Assembly (NCBI GenBank): GCA_964571295.1
Contig: CAZNAO010000005.1
Span: 1-35,578 of the forward strand
Source of the DNA: UBA922 sp964571295
GTDB lineage: Bacteria; Patescibacteriota; Patescibacteriia; Magasanikbacterales; UBA922
Direction of reading: 5' to 3'
Length of the DNA stretch: 35,578 nt
Positions 19,700-27,336 of this stretch are shown here, piece after piece. The notes under the pieces were generated by a model, which was not told the origin of the DNA, did not search any database, and worked only from the letters and a program-made list of their open reading frames with translations. How positions within the stretch are numbered: position 1 is the stretch's first letter; every line of letters begins with the position of its first letter. The position numbers and the translations under genes were made by a program.

Positions 19700-22600
19700 C
19701 TATCCAACTACGCTCACCGCTCCCTCACCAAAAATCCCCCGCAACTGCTCAAGCATCTCTTCACTCGGTTCAGCTAAAAATGGCGTCTTGATATTCCCTC
19801 CTGCGACGTGAATCAGCACCTGATGCGATCCTGGATTGTTTCCCAGAATTTTTTTAATAGTTTCGGCATGCGTTTTGAGTGATTCCTTGTCTGTCGCAAT
19901 GATGATCTGTGGCACGACAGATTTTTCAGGCTCAGGTGCATATGAGACGGAGCCGCCCGATGCAAGCGACAAATACTGTGACACTTCGCGTACATTCTGC
20001 CGTGTGAGTACATACGCTTTTTCGACAAAAATTTTATTTTCTCCATCTTCTTTGGGAGTTTTACCGACCACACACACAATATTCCCCTCTTTCCAAACAT
20101 CCTTTGTCGTCTCATACGTTTTAGGGAACACCAATAATTCCATCATACCCGTAGTATCTTCAATCGACACAAACATCATAATAGATCCTTTCTTGGTAAT
20201 CATTTTCTTGAGCGTAGCTACTACGCCGCCAGCCACTACCCAAGTATCGCGAGCCATAGATTCTACTTCCGCCAGATAGGTAATTTTTCCTTTCATCTGA
20301 GCTTCATAGTACGCAAAGGGATGTGAAGAAAGGTATACTCCAAGTAGATTTTTCTCCCATTTCAATTTCTGGTCCAGAGACGCATTCGGAGCGTCTCTGA
20401 GGGTGACTTTCGCATCAAGCGCGATACTCGTGCCGGAAAACAGAGAATTCTGATTCGTCGTTTTCTTTTCACGATGCTGTCGTAAGTATCCCAAAATATT
20501 TTCACTATTTGTAAGAAGCAATCCGCGGTCAAATCCGAAGGTATCGAGCGCTCCGGCCTGTGCGAGACTCTCAAGCGATTTCTTGTTCAAATCCTTATCA
20601 TCGATCCGTTCGAGCAAATTTTCAAGACTGGTATATTTGCCATTCGACTTGCGTTCCTGATAAATCACTTCGCAAATGTGCTCTCCGACATTCTTGATCG
20701 CGGTCAACCCGAATCGGATACGCCCTTTTTCTCCGGGTTTTGATACCATGGCAAATGAACGGAAACTTTCATTCACGTCAGGTGGTAACACTTCGATTCC
20801 GATACGACGACATTCCCCGACAATCTGTGCGATCTTATCATTATCACCTGATTCAGCCTGAAGCACGGCAGTCATGTACTGCACCGGGTAGTGAGCCTTC
20901 ATATATGCGGTCTGGTATGCGACGATCCCGTAACTTGCCGCGTGCGCCTTATTGAATCCATACGCAGCAAACGGTTCGATCGCGCGCCACAACTCATCAA
21001 TCTTTTCCTGCTTCAATTTGCCATACTCTTTGCAGCCTTTATAAAACTTTTCTTTCTGTTTTGCCATTTCTTCCGGAATTTTCTTACCCATGGCTTTGCG
21101 GAATTTATCCGCTTCCATCCAGTCGTACCCCGCGAGTTCAATGGCAGTGAGCATTACGTCATCCTGATACACGAGAAGTCCGTATGAAGCGCCAAGAATC
21201 TTCTCAAGACGAGGATCCGGATAGGTAACGGTATCTGGGTTGTATTTTCGTTTAATATATTCCGGAATCGATTCCATCGGACCCGGACGGTACAAAGCAA
21301 CCATCGCCATGATGTCGTCGATACGGTTCGGCTTCAATTCCTTGACCCAGCGTGTCATTCCCGATCCCCCGAGCTGGAAGGTTCCCATAGTCTCCCCTCG
21401 TGCGAGCATGTCGAACGTGGTCTTGTCATCAAGGGGTAAATTATAAATGTCCACCTTCTCGCCGGTGGTTTTTTCGACGATCACGACCGCATTTCCGAGG
21501 ATAGCAAGGTTTCTGATTCCGAGAAAGTCATTTTTAAGAACACCGGCTGTCTCGACCGCTTTCATCTCATATTGTGTCGTAATTTTTTCTCCTCCGGTTT
21601 CACGCTGGATTGGGGTGAAATCCGTAAGCGGAGTCGGCGAGATCACGACACCTGCCGCATGGATCGACGTATGACGCGCGCATCCTTCCACCTTTTGCGC
21701 GAGATCGAGAAGACGCTTGACCTCGGGATTCGTATCATAAATCTTTTTCAAATCCGGTTCTTCCTTGAGCGCACGTTCGATCGTCATGGGGAAACCCTGT
21801 GCGCCCTGTGGAATGAGTTTTGCCACCTGATCACAAAAACTGTAAGAAAACCCGAGCGCTCGACCCACGTCGCGTACACTTGCTCGAGCCGCCATCGTTC
21901 CAAATGTGATAATCTGCGCCACCCGATCCGCACCATATTTCTTAGTGACATATTCGATCATCTCTTCGCGACGGTCGTCGGCAAAGTCAGTATCGATATC
22001 AGGAGCCGACGGTCGGAACGGGTTCAAGAATCGTTCAAACGGAAGTTTGAATCGCATCGGGTCAACCGTCGTGATTCCGAGAACATAGGACACAAGTGAC
22101 CCTGCAGCTGAACCTCGAGTAGATTCCACAATACCTACTTTTTTCGCATATCCCACATAATCAGCCACGCACAAAAAGTACGGCGAATATCCTTTCGTCT
22201 TGATGATATCAAGTTCATATTCAATACGATTAGTGATTTCTTCGGTTACCGGATTATAAAAATTCCCGACACATCGATATGCTTCATCGCGCAAGTGCTC
22301 ATCATAGGTTTTTCCTGCCGGCACCTCAATCGGTGCAAAATGCCACACATTAAGCGGAATCTGGATATCCACCCGATCGGCAATCTTGAGAGTATTTTCA
22401 ATCGCTTCAGGAACATGACGAAAACGGGAAATGATGTCATCTCCCAGATTGAGCGAGCGGTCCACCTGCCGGTAATCCTCTCGATTGGTATACTCCACCT
22501 TCCACCCTTCGGAAATACAACGCAAAATATCCTGAGCCTCGGCATCATCAGGATTGAGATAATGCACATCACGCGTGACGACGAGTCCGACACTGGTTTC

Positions 22601-23191
22601 CTTTGCAAGTGAAATCAATGCGGTATTTACCTGCAGCTGCCCCTGAACCCCTGGATGATCCTGAAGTTCAAGAAAAAAATTATTCGCGCCGAAAATATCA
22701 ACGTATTCTGCAATCACTCGACGCGCGTCATCCATTTTATCTTTCAAAATGAGTTGAGGAATCTCTCCCTGAATCGAACCGGATAGTGCGATGACACCCC
22801 TACCCATCTTCCGGAGTAATTCCTTATCAATCCGCGGTTTGCCATTAAAAAAACCGTCAAGATGCCCAATCGAGGACATACGCATGAGGTTCTGATATCC
22901 TTCAAAATTCTCTGCAAGTAAAATCAGACGATACAATTCCTTGTCGGCCTCAGGATCCTTGTCCGTCAATTTTCGAGGTGCGATATATGCCTCAAAACCG
23001 ATAATCGGCTTGATCTCGTTTTCAAGACACGCCTGATAAAATTCAATTGCCCCATACATGCTTCCATAGTCGGTTAATGCAAGAGCGGTAAAGCCTTGCT
23101 TCTTAGCAGCCTTAACCAGAGCTTTTGGTTTTGCAAGCCCATTAAGAAGAGAATAGTGAGAATGCACGTGTAGATGGACAAAATTAGACAT
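19700..23191 (-). CDS. dnaE: DNA polymerase III alpha subunit
   Basis: A 1163-residue DnaE1-type replicase without an embedded exonuclease. Residues 1-210 are the PHP domain (His-Val-His-Ser-His-Tyr-Ser). The palm carries Pro-Asp-Ile-Asp-Thr-Asp-Phe near 395-402 (two catalytic Asp) and Lys-Asn-Asp-Phe-Leu-Gly near 550 (third Asp). Thumb, fingers and a helix-hairpin-helix region follow (Ala-Tyr-Gly-Phe-Asn-Lys-Ala-His-Ala-Ala-Ser-Tyr). An OB domain lies near 985-1070 (Val-Ala-Gly-Gly-Val-Val), and a short C-terminal domain ends the protein. A PHP position that is usually His (Leu-Thr-Asp-His-Gly) is Tyr here, so PHP proofreading is doubtful. No intein is seen. It works with the HolB-like subunit at 7345-8250. 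Confidence 0.98.
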   Translation of the reverse strand: MSNFVHLHVHSHYSLLNGLAKPKALVKAAKKQGFTALALTDYGSMYGAIEFYQACLENEIKPIIGFEAYIAPRKLTDKDPEADKELYRLILLAENFEGYQNLMRMSSIGHLDGFFNGKPRIDKELLRKMGRGVIALSGSIQGEIPQLILKDKMDDARRVIAEYVDIFGANNFFLELQDHPGVQGQLQVNTALISLAKETSVGLVVTRDVHYLNPDDAEAQDILRCISEGWKVEYTNREDYRQVDRSLNLGDDIISRFRHVPEAIENTLKIADRVDIQIPLNVWHFAPIEVPAGKTYDEHLRDEAYRCVGNFYNPVTEEITNRIEYELDIIKTKGYSPYFLCVADYVGYAKKVGIVESTRGSAAGSLVSYVLGITTVDPMRFKLPFERFLNPFRPSAPDIDTDFADDRREEMIEYVTKKYGADRVAQIITFGTMAARASVRDVGRALGFSYSFCDQVAKLIPQGAQGFPMTIERALKEEPDLKKIYDTNPEVKRLLDLAQKVEGCARHTSIHAAGVVISPTPLTDFTPIQRETGGEKITTQYEMKAVETAGVLKNDFLGIRNLAILGNAVVIVEKTTGEKVDIYNLPLDDKTTFDMLARGETMGTFQLGGSGMTRWVKELKPNRIDDIMAMVALYRPGPMESIPEYIKRKYNPDTVTYPDPRLEKILGASYGLLVYQDDVMLTAIELAGYDWMEADKFRKAMGKKIPEEMAKQKEKFYKGCKEYGKLKQEKIDELWRAIEPFAAYGFNKAHAASYGIVAYQTAYMKAHYPVQYMTAVLQAESGDNDKIAQIVGECRRIGIEVLPPDVNESFRSFAMVSKPGEKGRIRFGLTAIKNVGEHICEVIYQERKSNGKYTSLENLLERIDDKDLNKKSLESLAQAGALDTFGFDRGLLLTNSENILGYLRQHREKKTTNQNSLFSGTSIALDAKVTLRDAPNASLDQKLKWEKNLLGVYLSSHPFAYYEAQMKGKITYLAEVESMARDTWVVAGGVVATLKKMITKKGSIMMFVSIEDTTGMMELLVFPKTYETTKDVWKEGNIVCVVGKTPKEDGENKIFVEKAYVLTRQNVREVSQYLSLASGGSVSYAPEPEKSVVPQIIIATDKESLKTHAETIKKILGNNPGSHQVLIHVAGGNIKTPFLAEPSEEMLEQLRGIFGEGAVSVVG

Positions 23192-23206
23192 ACCGAAGTA
23201 TAGGCT

Positions 23207-23235
23207 ATAATACTAGGTAAAAAACAGTCTGTCTA
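23207..23235 (-). promoter_or_regulatory. Promoter of dnaE with very short leader
   Basis: TAGACA (23230-23235) and TATTAT (23207-23212) on the minus strand are 17 nt apart. The start near 23200 lies under 10 nt before the ATG at 23191. A second TATACT at 23197-23202 would give an even shorter, leaderless transcript. Confidence 0.6.
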
Positions 23236-23250
23236 GTTTAAGAAAATACA

Positions 23251-23277
23251 AAAATAGACCCTAGAAAGGTCTATTTT
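23251..23277. terminator. Bidirectional terminator after the HtrA gene
   Basis: AAAATAGACC (23251-23260) and GGTCTATTTT (23268-23277) form a perfect 10-bp stem with a 7-nt loop and U-rich tails. It lies just after the htrA stop and before the dnaE promoter. Confidence 0.85.
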
Positions 23278-23280
23278 GAC

Positions 23281-24516
23281 TTACTTAGTAAGCTCACCCG
23301 GCATTTCTTCGAGGGTAACCTCCACTTCTTTTTCTTCAGTATTATGAAGTACGGTTACGGTAATAGTGTCGCCAATTGCATATTTGAGAATAAATTGAGA
23401 AAGAGAATCTCGATCTTCGATTTTTTCACCGTTTATAGCAACAATAATATCATTCTCGACAATTCCTGCTTTCTCAGCTGGCGAACCAGGCAGGACCGCA
23501 ACGTCAGCCGGTGTAGCTCCCTGTTGCACCAAAACCCCATAGGTAACAGGAAGATTGTATTCTTTGGCGAATCGAGGTGTGATGGGTACATACCGTATTC
23601 CAAGCCATGGACGAAGCAATCTCCCTTCTTTTTCAACAATTTCAATGGTCTTTCGAACACTATTAATCGGAATTGCAAATCCGAGAAGTTGTCCGCTCTC
23701 AGAAACTGCAGTATTAATTCCAACTACTTTGCCGGACAAGTCAAGCAAAGGGCCCCCGGAATTTCCCGGATTAATAGCAGCGTCAGTCTGGATTGCACCC
23801 TCAAGCACCTCGACAAGACCTCGCCCATCTCCCGCCTCGACCCGTCGTCCAATACCACTTATCACACCTTTGGTAAGAGTGTTTCCATACTCCGCAAGCG
23901 CATTCCCGATCGCAAGTACTGTCTGTCCGATTTTAAGAGTATCAGAGTCACCAAGCTTGAGTGTGGGTAAATTATTTGCTTCAATTTTGACAAGTGCCAC
24001 ATCCATGACCGGATCTTTTGCAACAACAGTGATGGGATGGCGAGTTCCGTCATGCAAAACAGCGGTGTAGACAGCATCCTCATCCGCAATCACATGTCGA
24101 TTAGTAACAACAAGACCATCGGGAGAGATAATGAATCCACTTCCCCCGCCAATTTGGTGCAATTGAGAAGATGTGCCGTCAGTTGAAGAAGAATTCTTGC
24201 TATCAGATATGTCGAGGTATGGCGGCAATAATCCAATAAAATCATCAAAAAAAATGTCGCGTGCACTGCGAGGTCCGAGCTGTTTTTCAATAATGATACT
24301 TACCACCGCAGGATTTGCAACTTCAGCAAGATGAATGACACTTGTTTCTTCGCTATCAAAAACAGTGCGCTCAACCACACCAGAAATCGAAAGTTCAGGC
24401 AGGAGTCTGAGATACGAAAATAGAAAAAAAGAAAAAACACTTCCTACCAACCCAGCGACGAATCCGATGAATATGATTTTGAATAAAAAACGATGGGAAA
24501 TATGTTCATGAGACAT
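23281..24516 (-). CDS. HtrA/Deg-family serine protease
   Basis: A 411-residue membrane-anchored protease. One membrane helix near 12-34 is followed by the trypsin-like domain: His in Val-Thr-Asn-Arg-His near 135-140, Asp in Asp-Val-Ala-Leu-Val near 170 and Ser in Asn-Pro-Gly-Asn-Ser-Gly-Gly-Pro near 250. A single PDZ domain follows (about 310-405: Pro-Gly-Ser-Pro-Ala-Glu-Lys-Ala-Gly). This is the DegS/HtrA layout with one PDZ, used for quality control or processing of proteins outside the membrane. It is the last gene of a run with the MGMT-like gene and a membrane protein. Confidence 0.95.
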   Translation of the reverse strand: MSHEHISHRFLFKIIFIGFVAGLVGSVFSFFLFSYLRLLPELSISGVVERTVFDSEETSVIHLAEVANPAVVSIIIEKQLGPRSARDIFFDDFIGLLPPYLDISDSKNSSSTDGTSSQLHQIGGGSGFIISPDGLVVTNRHVIADEDAVYTAVLHDGTRHPITVVAKDPVMDVALVKIEANNLPTLKLGDSDTLKIGQTVLAIGNALAEYGNTLTKGVISGIGRRVEAGDGRGLVEVLEGAIQTDAAINPGNSGGPLLDLSGKVVGINTAVSESGQLLGFAIPINSVRKTIEIVEKEGRLLRPWLGIRYVPITPRFAKEYNLPVTYGVLVQQGATPADVAVLPGSPAEKAGIVENDIIVAINGEKIEDRDSLSQFILKYAIGDTITVTVLHNTEEKEVEVTLEEMPGELTK

Positions 24517-24545
24517 AGAAAAAAGACCGACAAAACCTAAAAAAA

Positions 24546-24857
24546 TTAAGAAAAACGATAGCCGAACGTGTGGAGATCGACAATTCCATCTACCACTTCG
24601 ACACCTTCGGATTCCAAAATTTCTATCTTGCGTGGAAGGCCAAACGCATAGCCGGTAATCTTCCCAGTACTCCCGACCACCCGATGACAGGGAATGCGAG
24701 GTGCATGCGGATTGCGATTGAGAGCACCACCAACCGCACGAGAGCCGTGAGGAATACCGATATATCGAGCAAGTTCCCCGTACGTGGTGACCTTCCCCTC
24801 TGGAATAAGAGTTAGCGCAGCGTATACACGTTCCTCAAACAGAGTTAAAGTGCGCAT
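24546..24857 (-). CDS. Methylated-DNA-cysteine methyltransferase-like protein
   Basis: A 103-residue protein equal to the C-terminal domain of Ogt/MGMT. It has Gly-Lys-Val-Thr-Thr-Tyr-Gly-Glu-Leu-Ala (the start of the winged helix), Ser-Arg-Ala-Val-Gly-Gly-Ala-Leu-x-x-Asn with the Arg finger, and the active-site Pro-Cys-His-Arg-Val-Val. The Cys is present, so it is not a typical alkyltransferase-like protein, in which it is Trp. The N-terminal ribonuclease H-like domain is missing; single-domain forms are common. It would repair O6-alkylguanine or act as an alkyl-lesion sensor. It starts 5 nt after the upstream stop. Confidence 0.88.
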   Translation of the reverse strand: MRTLTLFEERVYAALTLIPEGKVTTYGELARYIGIPHGSRAVGGALNRNPHAPRIPCHRVVGSTGKITGYAFGLPRKIEILESEGVEVVDGIVDLHTFGYRFS

Positions 24858-24862
24858 AAGTA

Positions 24863-25234
24863 TTACTGCTTTTGCGATTGAAATATTTCAAGATAGTTCT
24901 GCCAATGCTCTAACGCACCATTCACAAATTCGCCGTTTCTGGATAAAAAGTCAGAAATAAAAAATACACCCACAATAAGTGGCAAAAGGATCAAAAACAA
25001 CCGAAGATAACTTCCAATAGTCATCCATGTAAGCCTCCGTTGAATTTTTCTATTTTGATGATAAATAACCTGAGACCACTTAATATTCTTTTCAAGAAGT
25101 TCACGGAGATCCGGGGATTTCGCATCAGAAGATACAGGTAAGACAGGCGCATCGTGTAGAGGAACCGGAGAATTTTTTGGAGCATCATGCGGTGCGCCAG
25201 AATGCGAGTGAGAAGAAGTGTGTGAGGTGGTCAT
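24863..25234 (-). CDS. Single-pass membrane protein of unknown function
   Basis: A 123-residue protein with no family I recognise. The first 40 residues are rich in His, Ser and Pro and look disordered. A basic amphipathic stretch (about 45-72) is followed by one hydrophobic helix (about 75-98) and a short tail. It leads the operon with the MGMT-like and HtrA genes (5 and 29 nt gaps) and has its own promoter. It may be an accessory to the membrane protease, but nothing proves this. Confidence 0.65.
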   Translation of the reverse strand: MTTSHTSSHSHSGAPHDAPKNSPVPLHDAPVLPVSSDAKSPDLRELLEKNIKWSQVIYHQNRKIQRRLTWMTIGSYLRLFLILLPLIVGVFFISDFLSRNGEFVNGALEHWQNYLEIFQSQKQ

Positions 25235-25263
25235 ACCACAAAAAAATTAAGCTAATTGACCTA

Positions 25264-25291
25264 AGTATACTAATTATTCTAAAAGAAACAA
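25264..25291 (-). promoter_or_regulatory. Promoter of the membrane protein-MGMT-HtrA operon
   Basis: TTGTTT (25286-25291) and TATACT (25264-25269) on the minus strand are 16 nt apart. The start near 25257 gives a leader of about 23 nt. Confidence 0.6.
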
Positions 25292-25314
25292 ACAAGACAT
25301 CTTCTTTTCTACAA

Positions 25315-25770
25315 CTACCTCCCTCCTTCCAAATCCCGTACTTCCTTCTGAAACTTTTTAACATCTTCAAAAGCTCGATAAATGGAGGCAAACCTAATAT
25401 AGGCTACTTTATCAAATCTACGCAAATGTGTCATTACAATATCCCCAATCTCCGTACTCGGTATCTCTTTTCGATTTTTTTTCTGGATCTTACGTTCAAT
25501 CGAGTGGATCATTTTGTCAAAATTCTCCTGTATGTAGGGTCGTTTGGTCAACGAATGCAGTATACCGGATTCAAGTTTTTTACGCGAATATGTCTCTCTA
25601 CGGCCATCATTTTTGATAACGGTAATATCAAGAAGTTCCATTTCCTCCATGGTGGAAAAACGGTACTGACATTTCACGCACTCACGCCTACGGCGAATTG
25701 CATATCCTTCATGAGTCAGACGCGAATCGACAACTTTACTATCTTTTGAGTGGCACACGGGACAATGCAT
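25315..25770 (-). CDS. nrdR: Transcriptional repressor NrdR
   Basis: At 151 residues it is the normal NrdR length. The N-terminal zinc ribbon has Cys-Pro-Val-Cys near 3-6 and Cys-Val-Lys-Cys near 31-34, with Asp-Ser-Arg and Arg-Arg-Arg-Arg-Glu-Cys between. An ATP-cone follows (about 47-137: Val-Ile-Lys-Asn-Asp-Gly-Arg-Arg-Glu ... Tyr-Ile-Arg-Phe-Ala-Ser-Ile-Tyr-Arg). NrdR senses ATP/dATP and represses ribonucleotide reductase genes through NrdR boxes. No reductase gene lies in this window, so the targets are elsewhere. Confidence 0.97.
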   Translation of the reverse strand: MHCPVCHSKDSKVVDSRLTHEGYAIRRRRECVKCQYRFSTMEEMELLDITVIKNDGRRETYSRKKLESGILHSLTKRPYIQENFDKMIHSIERKIQKKNRKEIPSTEIGDIVMTHLRRFDKVAYIRFASIYRAFEDVKKFQKEVRDLEGGR

Positions 25771-25786
25771 AGAAAAGTCGTAAAGA

Positions 25787-25806
25787 CAAAAGTCTATAAA
25801 GCCAAA
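25787..25806. repeat. 20-nt intergenic repeat, copy 1
   Basis: CAAAAGTCTATAAAGCCAAA lies 17 nt upstream of nrdR. An identical copy is at 27232-27251 upstream of ftsZ. Both sit in AT-rich intergenic DNA in the same orientation. Confidence 0.8.
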
Positions 25807-25879
25807 CGCCAGAGAAAGAAAAAAATCAATTTTCTAATCTTTGTATATACTTTAGACGTTATGACTTTCGGCTAAAAAC

Positions 25880-27148
25880 TTACATCCCCATCTTTTTTCG
25901 GAGAAATGTTGGAATTTCCAAATCTTCTTCAGAGGAATCGTCCGCTTGCTTTCGTGGCTGGGATGGTGCAGGAGGGGTATTTCGAGAAGGCTCTGGTGGA
26001 ACTGATTTTTTGGTAAACGACCCACGTGGTTCTGGCGCCGTAACAGGCACATCTTCTTCTACCGCAACGTCTTGAGTCTTTTTAGTGAACAATCCGGATT
26101 TAATACCAAATGGACGAGCGGTGAACACATCAAGACCTGGATCAGAACTCTGTTCAAGAGTTACTTTCGATTCACGTTCAATAGGTGAAAAATCTAATTG
26201 ATCGAACCCGGTTGCAACCACAGTGACCCGAACATCTTCTCCCATACGTTCATCGACAACTGCTCCAAAAATAACTTTTACATTCTCATCAGCGGAGCTC
26301 GTAATAACTTTCGCAGCATCAGCGACTTCTTGCATACCAAGACCAGGACCCCCGGTAATAGTAAAGAGAATTCCACGCGCACCATCAATTGAAATTTCAA
26401 GCAAAGGACTAGAAATCGCAGACTTAGCAGCTTCGACTGCTCGATTATCTCCCGTACCAATCCCAATACCCATGAGTGCCGATCCGGTATTGCTCATAAT
26501 CGTCTTCACGTCAGCGAAGTCGACATTGATAAGCCCAGGAACAGTAACTAATTCTGAAATTCCCTGAACCCCTTGACGCAACACATCATCAACAATTTTA
26601 AACGCATCAAGAAGGGATGTTTTTTTATCGATAATCTGAAGAATCCGATCATTGGGAATAGTAATGATTGTGTCAACATGTTTGGTCAATTGGGCGTGCG
26701 CCTCTTCCGCAATCGATTTACGTTGTGGACCCTCGAATGAAAAAGGTTTGGTAACCACTGCAACCGTAAGGATTCCCATATCTTGCGCAATAGAAGCAAC
26801 AATCGGTGCAGCTCCTGAACCAGTTCCCCCACCCAATCCACAGGTAATAAAAATCATGTCCGTATCTTTGAGTGCCTCCCTGATTTCATTTTGAGACTCT
26901 TCAGCACTTCGTTTACCAAGTTCAGGGTTCATGCCCGCTCCAAGTCCTCGTGTGATCGTCCGACCGATATGAATCTTTTTTGCAGCAGGGTTATGATGGA
27001 GTGCTTGTACGTCAGTATTAAACGCTAAAAACTCAACACCTCGAATGTTGCTTTCAACCATTCGTGCAATTGCGCTTCCACCTGAACCACCTACTCCCAC
27101 TACTTTTATTTTTGCAAATGTTTCAATATCTGGTTTTACTTGAGGCAT
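25880..27148 (-). CDS. ftsZ: Cell division protein FtsZ
   Basis: A 422-residue tubulin homologue. It has Gly-Val-Gly-Gly-Ser-Gly-Gly-Ser-Ala near 17-25 and the tubulin signature Gly-Gly-Gly-Thr-Gly-Ser-Gly-Ala near 102-109. The GTPase and polymerisation domains are followed by a disordered Pro-rich linker (about 345-405). The C-terminal peptide contains Leu-Glu-Ile-Pro-Thr-Phe-Leu-Arg-Lys, the conserved site that binds FtsA. FtsZ forms the division ring. It follows ftsA but has its own promoter (27200-27229) and a hairpin between the two genes, so expression can be separate. Confidence 0.98.
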   Translation of the reverse strand: MPQVKPDIETFAKIKVVGVGGSGGSAIARMVESNIRGVEFLAFNTDVQALHHNPAAKKIHIGRTITRGLGAGMNPELGKRSAEESQNEIREALKDTDMIFITCGLGGGTGSGAAPIVASIAQDMGILTVAVVTKPFSFEGPQRKSIAEEAHAQLTKHVDTIITIPNDRILQIIDKKTSLLDAFKIVDDVLRQGVQGISELVTVPGLINVDFADVKTIMSNTGSALMGIGIGTGDNRAVEAAKSAISSPLLEISIDGARGILFTITGGPGLGMQEVADAAKVITSSADENVKVIFGAVVDERMGEDVRVTVVATGFDQLDFSPIERESKVTLEQSSDPGLDVFTARPFGIKSGLFTKKTQDVAVEEDVPVTAPEPRGSFTKKSVPPEPSRNTPPAPSQPRKQADDSSEEDLEIPTFLRKKMGM

Positions 27149-27199
27149 ACACGTCTGTTAATGAGTACTTTTTGTATTCAAATTTGCTATATCTGAACA

Positions 27200-27229
27200 A
27201 GTATACTACGAATACGGTATAAGTGTAAA
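27200..27229 (-). promoter_or_regulatory. Promoter of ftsZ
   Basis: TTTACA (27224-27229) and TATACT (27200-27205) on the minus strand are 18 nt apart. The start near 27193 gives a leader of about 45 nt. Confidence 0.7.
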
Positions 27230-27231
27230 GT

Positions 27232-27251
27232 CAAAAGTCTATAAAGCCAAA
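27232..27251. repeat. 20-nt intergenic repeat, copy 2
   Basis: Identical to 25787-25806. It lies directly upstream of the ftsZ -35 box. Related short pieces (GACTTTCGAC, GACTTTCGGC) occur at 27319-27331, 25864-25874 and, inverted, at 12781-12791. Confidence 0.8.
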
Positions 27252-27264
27252 AATTAAGAACTTA

Positions 27265-27291
27265 AAAATACACGTGATTCACATGTATTTT
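27265..27291. terminator. Hairpin between ftsA and ftsZ
   Basis: AAAATACACGTG (27265-27276) and CACATGTATTTT (27280-27291) pair at 11 of 12 positions around a 3-nt loop. The minus-strand transcript continues TATTTTTAAG. It could act as a weak terminator after ftsA; the T-run is better on the plus strand. Confidence 0.5.
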
Positions 27292-27336
27292 GTTTTTGCA
27301 AACGCTATAACTTCCGACTTTCGACTTTCGACTAAT

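Noticed and set aside
21572..22099. Plus-strand frame within dnaE
   Set aside because: Antisense to conserved polymerase palm motifs.
25177..25749. Plus-strand frame of 190 codons opposite nrdR
   Set aside because: NrdR is complete with its zinc ribbon and ATP-cone on the other strand.
27309..27332. Short GACTTTC tandem pieces as a CRISPR or phase-variation tract
   Set aside because: Only two or three imperfect 7-nt units are present, with no spacers and no reading frame crossing them.
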